Assembly (NCBI RefSeq): GCF_014863545.1 | Contig: NZ_CP062260.1 | Coordinates: 3,286,001 to 3,350,000, forward strand | Length of the DNA stretch: 64,000 nt | Origin: Paenibacillus sp. JNUCC32 | GTDB lineage: Bacteria; Bacillota; Bacilli; Paenibacillales; Paenibacillaceae | Direction of reading: 5' to 3' | Shown: positions 27,416 through 35,743 of the stretch, piece by piece | Position numbering within the stretch: position 1 is the first letter of the stretch | How the letters are laid out: each line of letters opens with the position of its first letter | The notes under the pieces: generated by a model | The model's database searches: none | What the model was told of the DNA's origin: nothing | The model's input: the letters and a program-made list of their open reading frames with translations, nothing else | Program-made: the position numbers and the translations under genes

Positions 27416-28408
27416 TTGTCCGATAAGTCAACCCCGATCAGCTATGGAGGCCAAGCTGTAATCGAAGGCGTTATGTTCGGCGGCAAGCATGTGAATGTGA
27501 CGGCCGTGCGGCGTAAAAATAATGAAATCAAGTTTCTCGAGGTGCCTCGCGAAGACAAGGCATGGGTTCGGAAGCTGCGGAAGATCCCGCTTCTTCGCGG
27601 CATCGTCAGTCTCATAGATTCTACTATCAAAGGCTCCAAACATTTGAATTACTCTGCCGATGCTTATGCTGACGATACGCTGGAGCCCGAAGAACGCGAG
27701 AAGCAGAAAGAGAAAGAAGACTCCGGCTGGAGTTTAAGCATGATTATCGGTGTGGCCGCCGTCAGCGTGCTTTCCTTTGTTTTCGGCAAGCTGCTGTTTA
27801 CACTCGTTCCTGTTTTTGTAGAGGATTTCTTTTTTGGCGATACATTTGATCACTATATCGTGCATAACCTGATTGAAGGCGTTATTAAATTAATACTGCT
27901 CCTCGTGTATCTATGGGCGATCTCCCAAACACCGGTCATAAAAAGGCTCTTTCAGTACCACGGCGCCGAACACAAAGTCATCAGCGCATTCGAAGCCGGC
28001 GAAGAGTTGACGGTGAAGAACGTTCAGAAATATACGCGGCTGCATTATCGCTGCGGCAGCAGCTTCATGATGCTGACCATTGTGCTCGGCGTTGTTGTCT
28101 ACTCGGTGGTGCCATGGGATACCATGACGCAGCGGGTCATTCAAAGAATTGCGCTTCTTCCGGTCGTGCTTGGCGTTTCCTTTGAATTCCTGAAATTGAC
28201 CAATGCCATGCGGGACCTGCCGGTACTCCGTTTCCTCGGATATCCCGGTCTGTGGCTGCAGCTTCTGACGACGAAGGAACCTACTGATGATCAAGTTGAA
28301 GTATCCATCGCATCCTTTAACAGAATGCGTGAGTTAGATGCTCAATACGAGAATGTTACAGTTCACCAATCTGTGACAGGAAGTGTGCTGGATCCCGCGA
28401 AAGGGTGA
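27416..28408 (+). CDS. yqhQ: DUF1385 family membrane protein YqhQ
   Basis: About 330 residues. The N-terminus SYGGQAVIEGVMFGGKHVNVTAVR is the DUF1385 signature. An HYRCGSSFM segment and a QYHGAEHKVISAFEAGE segment follow, with several transmembrane helices in between. The preferred start is TTG at 27416, five bases after GGGAGGGTG; the ATG at 27395 lies 5' of that ribosome site. Together with yqhP it runs divergently from yqhR. Function unknown; the His/Glu/Cys-rich conserved segments suggest metal or redox chemistry, but this is a guess. Confidence 0.9.
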   Translation: MSDKSTPISYGGQAVIEGVMFGGKHVNVTAVRRKNNEIKFLEVPREDKAWVRKLRKIPLLRGIVSLIDSTIKGSKHLNYSADAYADDTLEPEEREKQKEKEDSGWSLSMIIGVAAVSVLSFVFGKLLFTLVPVFVEDFFFGDTFDHYIVHNLIEGVIKLILLLVYLWAISQTPVIKRLFQYHGAEHKVISAFEAGEELTVKNVQKYTRLHYRCGSSFMMLTIVLGVVVYSVVPWDTMTQRVIQRIALLPVVLGVSFEFLKLTNAMRDLPVLRFLGYPGLWLQLLTTKEPTDDQVEVSIASFNRMRELDAQYENVTVHQSVTGSVLDPAKG

Positions 28409-28414
28409 TAATCC

Positions 28415-28750
28415 ATGAGAAGGCATGCGATCATTTTTTGGACGGCGATAACATTGGCCGCCATAGGGCTACTGGTATTCCTGTTAGACCCTGGATCAAG
28501 AATGAGAATATTGATTCCTCTAATTATTGTTGCTGTCGTGTATGTGCTTTACAAGTTCCCGCCACGCCGTTTTAACAAACGTCCCAAGGTGAAGCCTTCC
28601 AAGCGGACGGCCGCGAAACTGGCGGCGGCTAAGAACAGCACCGTACGCAAAAGCAACCCAACGGCTAAACGTAAACAGTATCCGTTTCAAGTGATCGATG
28701 GGCACAAAGGAAAATCCGACCCATCCGATGATGTTCCTAAATACCATTAA
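28415..28750 (+). CDS. yqhP: SA1362/YqhP family small membrane protein
   Basis: The 111-residue protein has two N-terminal transmembrane helices (~7-24 and 30-48) and a very basic tail (KRPKVKPSKRTAAKLAAAKNS). It follows yqhQ by 6 bp, with AAAGGGTG before the ATG, so the two are coupled. In Bacillus yqhP neighbours yqhQ too. Function unknown. Confidence 0.82.
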   Translation: MRRHAIIFWTAITLAAIGLLVFLLDPGSRMRILIPLIIVAVVYVLYKFPPRRFNKRPKVKPSKRTAAKLAAAKNSTVRKSNPTAKRKQYPFQVIDGHKGKSDPSDDVPKYH

Positions 28751-28754
28751 CCGG

Positions 28755-28801
28755 AAAAACCGCCCGCCCGCGCATGCATATGCCGGGTGGACGGTTTTTT
28801 T
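28755..28801. terminator. Bidirectional terminator between yqhP and yqhO
   Basis: AAAAACCG-CCCGCCCG (28755-28770) pairs with CGGGTGGACGGTTTTTT (28784-28800), giving a GC-rich stem with T-runs in both directions. It serves the convergent yqhP (+) and yqhO (-) genes and touches the yqhO stop codon. Confidence 0.88.
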
Positions 28802-29723
28802 AATGTTCGGCATTCCAGCGGGTGAAAAACATCGTGCCGGCCGTCAGACCGGAATTGTATAAATTCTCGCTTTCCTCTTTGGTCAGATTAAAATGGGTGG
28901 TGCCGATGCCGAGCGTCGGAATTTTGATCGTGCGATTTCGGTTTTGCTGCTCGATATAACGTTCATCGTGTGCGGAGAGCATCGTCTCGAACATGGCGGT
29001 TAACATCCCGATCGGGCCTTCGATCAGATGAGGCAGGTTGCTGTTCTTCCCGACCATCTGAAAGCCCAGCACCGGCAGGGGCTTAGGCCCACCCTTCGAT
29101 TCGCGATCAAAGAGCCATAAGGGGAAGTTGCTGAGCAGTCCCCCATCCACGATATAAACAAATTGCTCGCCGAACGATTTGCCTTTTGCGGCCCTGCCCA
29201 ACAAACGCAGGATGACGGGGTCAAAAAAATAGGGGATGCTGCAGCTCATGCGCACAGCCTTGGCTACCGGAAAGGTGGCAGGATTGATCCCGTATTGGCG
29301 GAGATCATCCGGAAGCACCAGCAGCCTGCCATTGGTGATGTCCGATGCCACGATATAAAGCTTCCCTGCCGGGATGTCCGAGAAGGTAAATATCCCTTTG
29401 GCCAGCAGGATTTCCCTTATCCAATTCTCCAGGGCTTCTCCGGAATAGAGCCCTTTCTTAATCAAGACCCGCAAGGCAGGACCGATAAACTTTGTATTAA
29501 AAATGGGTGCCCTCTGGAGAAACGAATGAAAGGGCGTTTCCTCGATAATGCGCTTGATTTCGTCAGCACGGTAACCAGCTGCCAGCACGGATGCCACGAT
29601 GGAGCCCGAGGACGTTCCGGCAACGCGGCTGAATACCATGCCGGCATTCTCCGCCGCCTTGACAGCCCCGGCAAGCGAGATGCCCTTGACCCCCCCGCCT
29701 TCAAAAACCGCATTGATCTGCAT
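28800..29723 (-). CDS. yqhO: Patatin-like phospholipase/acylhydrolase (YqhO-like)
   Basis: The 307-residue serine hydrolase has the patatin oxyanion loop EGGGVKG (residues 8-14), nucleophile S38 in GTSSG, and the second dyad residue in VDGGLLSNFP (Asp). The DRESKGGPKPLPVLGFQM region fits cytoplasmic patatins; there is no signal peptide. The ATG at 29723 follows GGGGGA; the frame is open to 29783. This ribosome site is part of an inverted repeat (29730-29776) that also looks like the terminator of the upstream gene, so translation may depend on RNA folding. Confidence 0.92.
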   Translation of the reverse strand: MQINAVFEGGGVKGISLAGAVKAAENAGMVFSRVAGTSSGSIVASVLAAGYRADEIKRIIEETPFHSFLQRAPIFNTKFIGPALRVLIKKGLYSGEALENWIREILLAKGIFTFSDIPAGKLYIVASDITNGRLLVLPDDLRQYGINPATFPVAKAVRMSCSIPYFFDPVILRLLGRAAKGKSFGEQFVYIVDGGLLSNFPLWLFDRESKGGPKPLPVLGFQMVGKNSNLPHLIEGPIGMLTAMFETMLSAHDERYIEQQNRNRTIKIPTLGIGTTHFNLTKEESENLYNSGLTAGTMFFTRWNAEH

Positions 29724-29729
29724 ATAAAA

Positions 29730-29776
29730 ATCCCCCGCCTCACATGGTCTAATGACTATGTATGAGCGCGGGGGAT
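29730..29776 (-). terminator. Hairpin that overlaps the yqhO ribosome-binding site; probable terminator of the GHL10 gene
   Basis: ATCCCCCGC (29730-29738) and GCGGGGGAT (29768-29776) pair perfectly across a 29-nt loop. On the minus strand the stem is followed by TTTTTAT and then the yqhO ATG. The GGGGGA used to initiate yqhO is inside the downstream arm. The element can therefore act as terminator of the upstream gene and mask the yqhO start. Confidence 0.7.
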
Positions 29777-29802
29777 GTTTCATACCTATAGGACGTGCAG
29801 AT

Positions 29803-31359
29803 TTATCTATAATATGATTGCAATTGATCTTTAATGCCTAACGGATTGCTTAAAATATTCTCTGCTCTAAAGAAAATGCTGCCTTTCACTTCGGCATGGT
29901 TTTGATTGTACTTCAATTGATTGATGATTTCCGATGCGCTCTGCCAGCCGATTTCGCTGGTTCCCAGTTTGTAGGGGGCATGGCCGATCAGAAGATCTAC
30001 GCCGGTTCCTTGTACTTCGCCGGCCCACCAGTCCACCAGCTTATCATAGTCGGCTGCCGGATTACTCATGCTCCAATAGATCTGCGGTGCAACGTAATCG
30101 ATCCAGCCGTTCTGGATCCAGGTCCGCACATCGGCATACATGCTGTCATACGCCGTTACACCGGCCTTCGTATCCGATCCCGTCTTATCCACGGACTGGT
30201 TACGCCATACGCCGAAAGGGCTGATTCCGTATTCGACGTCCGGTTTCACGCGATGAATGCTCTCTCCGAGCGATTGGACAAAGGCATTGATATTTCCGCG
30301 GCGCCAATCCGCCAGATTGGCGTAGGCCCCATTATTGAACTCGCGGTATGCCGCGTCATCGTTAAAGACCGTATTGGAAGGATAGAAGTAGTCGTCCAGA
30401 TGGATGCCGTCAATATCGTATCCGTTAACGACCTCCATGATCGTATCGATGATATGCTGCCTGGCTTCCGGAATCCCAGGGTTGATGTACAGCTGCTTGC
30501 CTGTATTCACGATCCAATCCGGATGGCTTAGCGCAACATGGGACGGATGGAGCGATGCCGTCAAAATATCGGTGTTCGCCCGGAATGGATTAAACCAAGC
30601 GTGAAATTCCATATTCCGTTTGTGCGTTTCCTCTACCATGAAAGCAACCGGGTCGTAACCCGGATCGGCACCTTGAATGCCCGTCAACACCTTCGACCAC
30701 GGTACCATGGTGGAAGGATACAATGCATCACCGGCCGGACGTACCTGCACGTACACGGTATTGATGCCGACATCCTGGAGCGAATCCAGCAAGGCGATGT
30801 AAGAGGCTTGCTGCTGTTCCGCGCTGGTCTTCGTTTTCGGCCAGTCCAGATTGAACACGGTGGATATCCAGGCCCCTCTGACTTCATCCCCGGTTGATAC
30901 CGGCGGAGGAACGACGACCGAGCCCGTGGACAGCGAGATGCGCTGTGCCGCCTGATTCCACTCCACTTGAACGCCCAGATTCTCGCTGATGAAACGCAGC
31001 GGAACCATGACCCGGCCGTTCTTGATTTCAACGGAAGCATCCAGTGCTACCGATGATCCATTCACGAGGGCGGTTTTTTTGCCGGATGTCAATTGCAGGC
31101 TCGAACCGTCCTTTCCGATTGTTACCGTCTTCGACTTCTGATTCCAAGCGACCGAAGCGCCAAGTCCTTCACTGATGATCCGCGTAGGAACCATGGTTAC
31201 GTTAACCTTCGGCAATATGTAAGGAGATACGTCACTGTTCAGGTTTACACCGTCCAGCTGAATGCTGATACGAGCCGCCTTCGCTTGCGCGGTTGGGACC
31301 ACCGACGGGAGACACAATAACAGCATGATCAGCACCAACAACCATCTACGAAGCTTCAT
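29803..31359 (-). CDS. Secreted GHL10/DUF187 family glycosidase with stalk domain
   Basis: The 518-residue exported protein has a signal peptide (MKLRRWLLVLIMLLLC..., cleavage near AQA-KA at ~26). A copper-amine-oxidase N-like stalk domain follows (~30-145; VTMVPTRIISEGLGASVAWN and VMVPLRFISENLGVQVEWN), then a proline linker. The GHL10 domain (~158-480) has EVRGAWISTVFNLDWP, VYVQVRPAGDALYPS, FHAWFNPFR and YDIDGIHLDDYFYP. Relatives are thought to act on cell-wall glycans. It lies upstream of yqhO and downstream of mntR with separate transcription signals. Confidence 0.9.
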   Translation of the reverse strand: MKLRRWLLVLIMLLLCLPSVVPTAQAKAARISIQLDGVNLNSDVSPYILPKVNVTMVPTRIISEGLGASVAWNQKSKTVTIGKDGSSLQLTSGKKTALVNGSSVALDASVEIKNGRVMVPLRFISENLGVQVEWNQAAQRISLSTGSVVVPPPVSTGDEVRGAWISTVFNLDWPKTKTSAEQQQASYIALLDSLQDVGINTVYVQVRPAGDALYPSTMVPWSKVLTGIQGADPGYDPVAFMVEETHKRNMEFHAWFNPFRANTDILTASLHPSHVALSHPDWIVNTGKQLYINPGIPEARQHIIDTIMEVVNGYDIDGIHLDDYFYPSNTVFNDDAAYREFNNGAYANLADWRRGNINAFVQSLGESIHRVKPDVEYGISPFGVWRNQSVDKTGSDTKAGVTAYDSMYADVRTWIQNGWIDYVAPQIYWSMSNPAADYDKLVDWWAGEVQGTGVDLLIGHAPYKLGTSEIGWQSASEIINQLKYNQNHAEVKGSIFFRAENILSNPLGIKDQLQSYYR

Positions 31360-31446
31360 TTCTATTAATCCTCCGAAAATATGAAATTTGCAGGTAATCT
31401 AACCTATTACTATAACCATGTAAATATGACGGTTCAGTTTAAAAAA

Positions 31447-31471
31447 GCATCTGTCACAAGCGGACAGATGC
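31447..31471 (-). terminator. Terminator of mntR
   Basis: GCATCTGTC (31447-31455) and GACAGATGC (31463-31471) form a perfect 9-bp stem with a 7-nt loop, followed on the minus strand by six T. Confidence 0.9.
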
Positions 31472-31475
31472 CACA

Positions 31476-31901
31476 TTACGATTCGTTGACTAATTCGTTA
31501 TGAACGTCACGCAAATCCTGAAGTCGATTCTCATCACGCTTGAAATATTCCACAAGCGTCTCAATTCTCGTAATGGAATCCCAGCTCAAGTGATGCTCGA
31601 TTCCTTCAACGTCCCTGTAAATGTTTTCATCCTGTACACCGATCATCTCAAGGAATTCCTCAAGCAAATGATGACGTTCCATGAGCCGCTTGCCCATTTT
31701 TTTGCCTTTGCTGGTCAGAACCAAACCACGATATTTTTCATAGATCAAATATTCGTCTTTGTCCAGCTTTTGAATCATTTTCGTGACGGATGAGGGGTGA
31801 ACCTCCAAGCCTTCGGCAATATCCGAAACGCGCGCATATCCTTTTTCGTCGATCAACTTGTAGATGCGCTCCAAATAATCCTCCATGCTAGGTGTCGGCA
31901 T
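31476..31901 (-). CDS. mntR: Manganese-responsive transcriptional regulator MntR
   Basis: DtxR-family repressor of manganese uptake. The 141 residues start [16 protein letters not shown] (metal-binding Asp8 in the family) with the winged helix [27 protein letters not shown]. The dimerisation domain carries the metal ligands in [12 protein letters not shown] and [12 protein letters not shown]. No SH3 domain is present, as is normal for MntR. GAGGGAA precedes the ATG. It lies downstream of the zinc importer operon, but a 170-bp gap suggests its own promoter. Confidence 0.95.
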   Translation of the reverse strand: MPTPSMEDYLERIYKLIDEKGYARVSDIAEGLEVHPSSVTKMIQKLDKDEYLIYEKYRGLVLTSKGKKMGKRLMERHHLLEEFLEMIGVQDENIYRDVEGIEHHLSWDSITRIETLVEYFKRDENRLQDLRDVHNELVNES

Positions 31902-32011
31902 CTTATTCCCTCTTTTCTATAATTACATAACCCGTGCCATAAAACTGTTTTACCTGCATTAGTAATGATACATGTTTTTGAGACCCCTTGGCAAGTCCTG
32001 GTCCAATCCTC

Positions 32012-32044
32012 ATGTCTAATATGGGCCTATGTCAATATGGACCT
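32012..32044. repeat. Two tandem 16-17 bp repeats between ccdA and mntR
   Basis: ATGTCTAATATGGGCCT (32012-32028) is followed directly by ATGTCAATATGGACCT (32029-32044), then ATG. The copies differ at two positions by substitution or one-base gap. They lie about 110 bp upstream of mntR. They do not resemble the manganese-responsive MntR palindrome; role unknown. Confidence 0.45.
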
Positions 32045-32073
32045 ATGAATTGAACCAGCCTTACCCAACGCCA

Positions 32074-32787
32074 TTAGAATTTAAGCCATTCCGGCGTAAT
32101 GCCTTGCAGCCAAATCGTAATCTTGTACATTTGATCCGTGAAGAGCAGAACCCCCATCAGAATCATCAAGACGCCGCCGACCTTCATCAGCGTGCTTGAA
32201 TATTTAAGAATCCAGCGGGTGGAGCCGATGAAAAAGGCCAGGATGAAAAACGGCACTGCAAACCCGAGCGAATATGAAGTGATCAGCGGGAACCACGTTC
32301 CCGGATCGGAAGCTGCAAGCGCGATGATCGCCGTCAAAATCGGTCCTACACAAGGCGACCAGCCTGCGGCGAAGCCGATACCAAATAGAAATGTTCCTAT
32401 GTATCCGGTCGGTTTGGATTTAAAATTGAATTTCCGGTCCTTCATGAGGAACTTAGGCTGGAAAATGCCGATAAGCATAAGTCCCATCACGATGATCAGC
32501 AGCGCGGATAACTGTCGAATCAAATCCTGGTATTCCGTGAAAAACTCCCCGAACAGGCCTGCCCCCCAACCGAGAGTGTAATAAACAGCAGAAAACCCAA
32601 GGATGAACGCGAGTGTGTGCGTCATGGTCCGGAAACGGACCTCCTTGCGGTTCTGTTCGTTCTTTAAGTCATTGACCGACATGCCTGTAATAATGGATAA
32701 ATAGGACGGGTACAGCGGCAGGCAGCATGGAGATATAAATGAAGCGAAACCGGCCGCAAACGCGATGCCGATATTAATATCAGCCAT
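32074..32787 (-). CDS. ccdA: Cytochrome c biogenesis protein CcdA (thiol-disulfide transporter)
   Basis: Moves reducing equivalents across the membrane to extracytoplasmic thiol-disulfide partners. The 237 residues have six transmembrane helices with the paired motifs ISPCCLPLYPSYLS and GWSPCVGPILTAI, which carry the redox cysteines. It starts 17 bp after znuB with no visible terminator, so it is probably co-transcribed with the zinc importer. No cytochrome c or ResA-like gene is in the window. Confidence 0.95.
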   Translation of the reverse strand: MADINIGIAFAAGFASFISPCCLPLYPSYLSIITGMSVNDLKNEQNRKEVRFRTMTHTLAFILGFSAVYYTLGWGAGLFGEFFTEYQDLIRQLSALLIIVMGLMLIGIFQPKFLMKDRKFNFKSKPTGYIGTFLFGIGFAAGWSPCVGPILTAIIALAASDPGTWFPLITSYSLGFAVPFFILAFFIGSTRWILKYSSTLMKVGGVLMILMGVLLFTDQMYKITIWLQGITPEWLKF

Positions 32788-32804
32788 TTGATTTTAGAAC
32801 CCCC

Positions 32805-33611
32805 TTATGTCGTAAAGCCCTTTTTGCCGACAAGCGTAATGATGAGCAGGCTGATCAGCAGCAGCACGATGGTGGCGCCGGGTGCCAAATTAAATACGCC
32901 GGCAAGCATCAGTCCCCCGATAACGGCAATTTCGGAGATGATCACCGATAATACGATGGAGCTTCGGAAGCTTCTCGCCAGCAATAAACTGATCGCTACC
33001 GGAATGGTCAGCAATGCGGAGACCAGAAGCGCGCCCACAATCTTGATGGCGGTGCTTACGACAAGCGCCGTCAGCACCGTAATGATCATGTTCATCCATT
33101 TGACGGGCAGGCCGCTGACGCTGGCCGCATCCTCCTCGAAGCTGAGCAGGAAAAATTCCTTGAAGAACATTACCACTACCGCAATGACAACGACGGTAAC
33201 GCCGCCTACCATATAAATATCCGTGGAATCCAGCGTATAGATGCTTCCGAACAAATAACTCATGACATCCGTATTATAGCCCATTCCCAGCGTGAAAAAC
33301 AGCGAGGCCAGCGCAACGCCGCCCGACATAATAATGGCGATGGACAGCTCGGCATAACTTTTGTAGGCCTTTCTCAGCTTCTCAATCGCAAAAGAGGCCA
33401 GCACCGCAAATACCAATCCTGCGGCAAGCGGGTAGACTTCGATCAAAAATCCGAGTGCCACGCCCGCTATCGTGACGTGCGACAACGTATCGCCGATCAT
33501 CGACAGCCTTCGCAGCACGAGGAATATTCCGATAAGCGGGGCCGTAATCCCGATCAGAACCCCACCGATCAGCGCCCGCTGGAAAAAATCGCTAAGCAAA
33601 ATATCAAGCAA
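32805..33611 (-). CDS. znuB: Zinc ABC transporter permease (ABC-3 family)
   Basis: Membrane subunit of a zinc-type importer. About 268 residues with roughly eight transmembrane helices. Conserved pieces include RALIGGVLIGITAPLIGIFLVLRRLSMIGDTLSH near the N-terminus and KIVGALLVSALLTIPVAISLL. The TTG at 33611 is nine bases after AAGGAG; an in-frame ATG at 33635 would add eight residues but has no ribosome site. Zinc is inferred from the ABC-3 family and the Zur-type operators upstream of the operon. Confidence 0.9.
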   Translation of the reverse strand: MLDILLSDFFQRALIGGVLIGITAPLIGIFLVLRRLSMIGDTLSHVTIAGVALGFLIEVYPLAAGLVFAVLASFAIEKLRKAYKSYAELSIAIIMSGGVALASLFFTLGMGYNTDVMSYLFGSIYTLDSTDIYMVGGVTVVVIAVVVMFFKEFFLLSFEEDAASVSGLPVKWMNMIITVLTALVVSTAIKIVGALLVSALLTIPVAISLLLARSFRSSIVLSVIISEIAVIGGLMLAGVFNLAPGATIVLLLISLLIITLVGKKGFTT

Positions 33612-33655
33612 TGACAACGTCTCCTTCTCCTGCATCCATAAGTTTGTTTCTATGA

Positions 33656-34405
33656 TTATACGAGCGAATGCTGCAAGTCCACTTCCGCGCAGTTTTCGAT
33701 TTCATGGGAATGCCGGACGAAAAACTGAATCTTTCCGTTTTGCGATACCGGAGATTCGCCCAGGTAGTCTTTGACCATGTCCAAATCATGGGTGACCATC
33801 AGGAACGTCATATGGTGATGGGCATGCATATGGGTGATCAATTCAAAGAATCCGGCTTGGGTCTCCGCATCAATGCCGATTGTCGGCTCGTCCAGTATAA
33901 GCAGATCCGGACGATTAATCAGCGCGCGAGCAAGGAATACGCGCTGCTGCTGGCCTCCGGACAAGGCGCCGATCCGTTTATCGGCAATATCCTGAATGCG
34001 CATCACTTCCAGCGCGTCCTCGCATTTCTGATGGTCCAGGCGGCTCAAACGGCGAAACATTTTTTTTCGATTATATAGACCGGACATGACGACTTCGCGC
34101 ACGGTGGCAGGGAATAGCGGGTTGAACGCATTTTTTTGCGGAACATAGCCTATTCGCTCCCAGTCCTGGAATTTACGGATCGGCTGGCCGAACAGTTCAA
34201 TGGTCCCTTCCGCGGCGGGAAGCAAGCCGACGATCATGCGGAGCAGGGTGGTTTTACCCGCGCCGTTAGATCCGACGATGCCAACGAAGTCCCGCTCTTT
34301 TATGGTGAAATTAAGATCCTTGATCACCTGTTGATCCCGGTAATGAAAGGATACATCCTTGATTTGTACGATAGGTTGGTGGCAATCCTGCGCTGCCGGC
34401 TCCAT
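33656..34405 (-). CDS. znuC: Zinc ABC transporter ATP-binding protein
   Basis: ATPase subunit, 249 residues: Walker A GSNGAGKTTLL, Q-loop VPQKN, signature LSGGQQQRVFLARAL, Walker B LLILDEPTIGID and the switch His in VTHDLDMV. It lies between the lipoprotein and permease genes. AAAGGCGG precedes the ATG. Confidence 0.93.
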   Translation of the reverse strand: MEPAAQDCHQPIVQIKDVSFHYRDQQVIKDLNFTIKERDFVGIVGSNGAGKTTLLRMIVGLLPAAEGTIELFGQPIRKFQDWERIGYVPQKNAFNPLFPATVREVVMSGLYNRKKMFRRLSRLDHQKCEDALEVMRIQDIADKRIGALSGGQQQRVFLARALINRPDLLILDEPTIGIDAETQAGFFELITHMHAHHHMTFLMVTHDLDMVKDYLGESPVSQNGKIQFFVRHSHEIENCAEVDLQHSLV

Positions 34406-34477
34406 AAACAGGCCGCCTTTCTCTCTGTAGTCTCTCTATAATAAATATACGAGTCCGTATACGTTCATAACACGAAA

Positions 34478-34505
34478 GAAGAGGGGGATATGATCCCCCT
34501 TCTTC
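34478..34505. repeat. GC-rich hairpin between znuA and znuC
   Basis: GAAGAGGGGGAT (34478-34489) pairs with ATCCCCCTTCTTC (34493-34505) with one bulge. It begins right after the znuA stop and has no T-run on the minus strand. Such intercistronic stems commonly protect the abundant binding-protein message. Confidence 0.6.
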
Positions 34506-34506
34506 C

Positions 34507-35598
34507 TTATTGTAAAGCCTTCGTTAGATTTTGCAAATTTTTCTCCATCAGCGTGAAATAATTCTCGCCGCTACTTGCCTGCTCCTTGGTCAGCCCCTCC
34601 ACCGGATTCAGCACCAAGGTTTCCGCGCCCGCTTCATTGGCCAGCGTTTTGGCCAGTTTATCCGATACGAGTTCTTCGAAGAAAATATATTTCACTTCCT
34701 TCTCTTTCACCGTCTTAGTCAGGTTCACGATATCCTGCGCTCTCGGCTCGGCGTCTGGCGACAGTCCCATAATCGCATGCTGCGTCAAACCGTAGTCCCG
34801 GCATAGATAACCGAATGCCTGGTGGGATACGACGATATCTTTTTTCGGCAGTTTGGACAGCTCGCTCGCAAAGTCGTTATCCAGTTTGACCAGCTTCTCT
34901 TTTAACGCTTCATAGCGCTGTTCATAGCCGTCCTTATGTTCCGGATCGACCTCGACCAGGCTGTTCTTGATATTTTCTGCCATGACCAGCGCGGATTTCG
35001 GGCTTACCCAAGTATGCGGATCCGTATGATGGGTATTCGTGTTCGTCTCGGCTGCCTCTTCCTCGTGATCATGGCCTGCATGATCTTCTTCGGTGCCTTC
35101 CTCATGGCTGTGGTCGTGCGCTTCAGCGCCTTTTCCATGACTGTGGTCATGTTCCTCTTCATGGGCTGCTTCACCATGCCCGTGGCCATCATCCCCCACG
35201 GCGTCGATCAGTTGGATCCCTTGGGAAACGATGACTGGTTTCACTTGCGTATCTTTATCGAGACCCTTTAAGAATCCAGGCGCCCAGCCTTCCAGCCCTG
35301 CACCATTATAAAGAAACAGCTGAGCCTTGGAGGTATTGACGATATCCTGGCTCCGCGGCGTCCAATCATGAGGTTCCACGCCCGTTGGCAGAAGATTCAC
35401 GACATTGACCTCGTCTCCGCCGATTTCCTTCGTAAATTCATATATTGGATAGAAGGTCGTAATGACGTTAACCTTGCCTTCAACAATGCTTCCGCCGGAT
35501 TTGCTTCCGCAGCCCGACAGGATGAGCATCGCCAGCAACATCGAAGTTACGCTCCAGGTCCAGCCGTTCAGTTTGTTCTTGCTCTTTCTCTTGTTCAT
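34507..35598 (-). CDS. znuA: Zinc ABC transporter substrate-binding lipoprotein
   Basis: Extracytoplasmic metal-binding protein of the cluster A-I/ZnuA family. About 363 residues, with a signal peptide ending in lipobox LSGC (lipidated C30), two metal-binding lobes and, between them, a His/Asp/Glu-rich loop (about 17 His in ~60 residues, HGHGEAAHEEEHDHSHG and beyond) typical of zinc binders. The segment THHTDPHTWVSP carries conserved ligands. The ATG at 35598 is six bases after GGGGGAG. Its promoter is flanked by two Zur-like palindromes. Confidence 0.94.
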   Translation of the reverse strand: MNKRKSKNKLNGWTWSVTSMLLAMLILSGCGSKSGGSIVEGKVNVITTFYPIYEFTKEIGGDEVNVVNLLPTGVEPHDWTPRSQDIVNTSKAQLFLYNGAGLEGWAPGFLKGLDKDTQVKPVIVSQGIQLIDAVGDDGHGHGEAAHEEEHDHSHGKGAEAHDHSHEEGTEEDHAGHDHEEEAAETNTNTHHTDPHTWVSPKSALVMAENIKNSLVEVDPEHKDGYEQRYEALKEKLVKLDNDFASELSKLPKKDIVVSHQAFGYLCRDYGLTQHAIMGLSPDAEPRAQDIVNLTKTVKEKEVKYIFFEELVSDKLAKTLANEAGAETLVLNPVEGLTKEQASSGENYFTLMEKNLQNLTKALQ

Positions 35599-35632
35599 GT
35601 TCATCTCCCCCACATTCGCTCCGCTCAACTAA

Positions 35633-35647
35633 TCGTAAACTTTACTA
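35633..35647. promoter_or_regulatory. Zur-box-like operator 1 (downstream of the znuA -10)
   Basis: TCGTAAACTTTACTA matches the Bacillus Zur consensus TCGTAATNATTACGA at 11 of 14 informative positions. It lies immediately downstream of the -10 (35653-35658), over the expected transcription start. Confidence 0.7.
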
Positions 35648-35652
35648 AAAAG

Positions 35653-35682
35653 ATTATAAGAGCAGTTCGACGTGATTGTCAA
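35653..35682 (-). promoter_or_regulatory. Consensus sigma-A promoter of the znuA-znuC-znuB-ccdA operon
   Basis: On the minus strand TTGACA (35677-35682), an 18-bp spacer and TATAAT (35653-35658) are both perfect hexamers. The promoter lies between two Zur-box-like sites whose starts are 55 bp apart. A strong promoter held by a repressor fits a zinc-starvation response. Confidence 0.85.
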
Positions 35683-35687
35683 CCAAA

Positions 35688-35702
35688 TCGTAAAAGTTAC
35701 TA
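35688..35702. promoter_or_regulatory. Zur-box-like operator 2 (upstream of the znuA -35)
   Basis: TCGTAAAAGTTACTA shares with operator 1 the half-sites TCGTAAA and TTACTA. It stands 5 bp upstream of the -35 hexamer (35677-35682). Confidence 0.7.
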
Positions 35703-35743
35703 TTAGTTTTTCATATAGAACTCAGGTACCCCGCGTATTAGAG

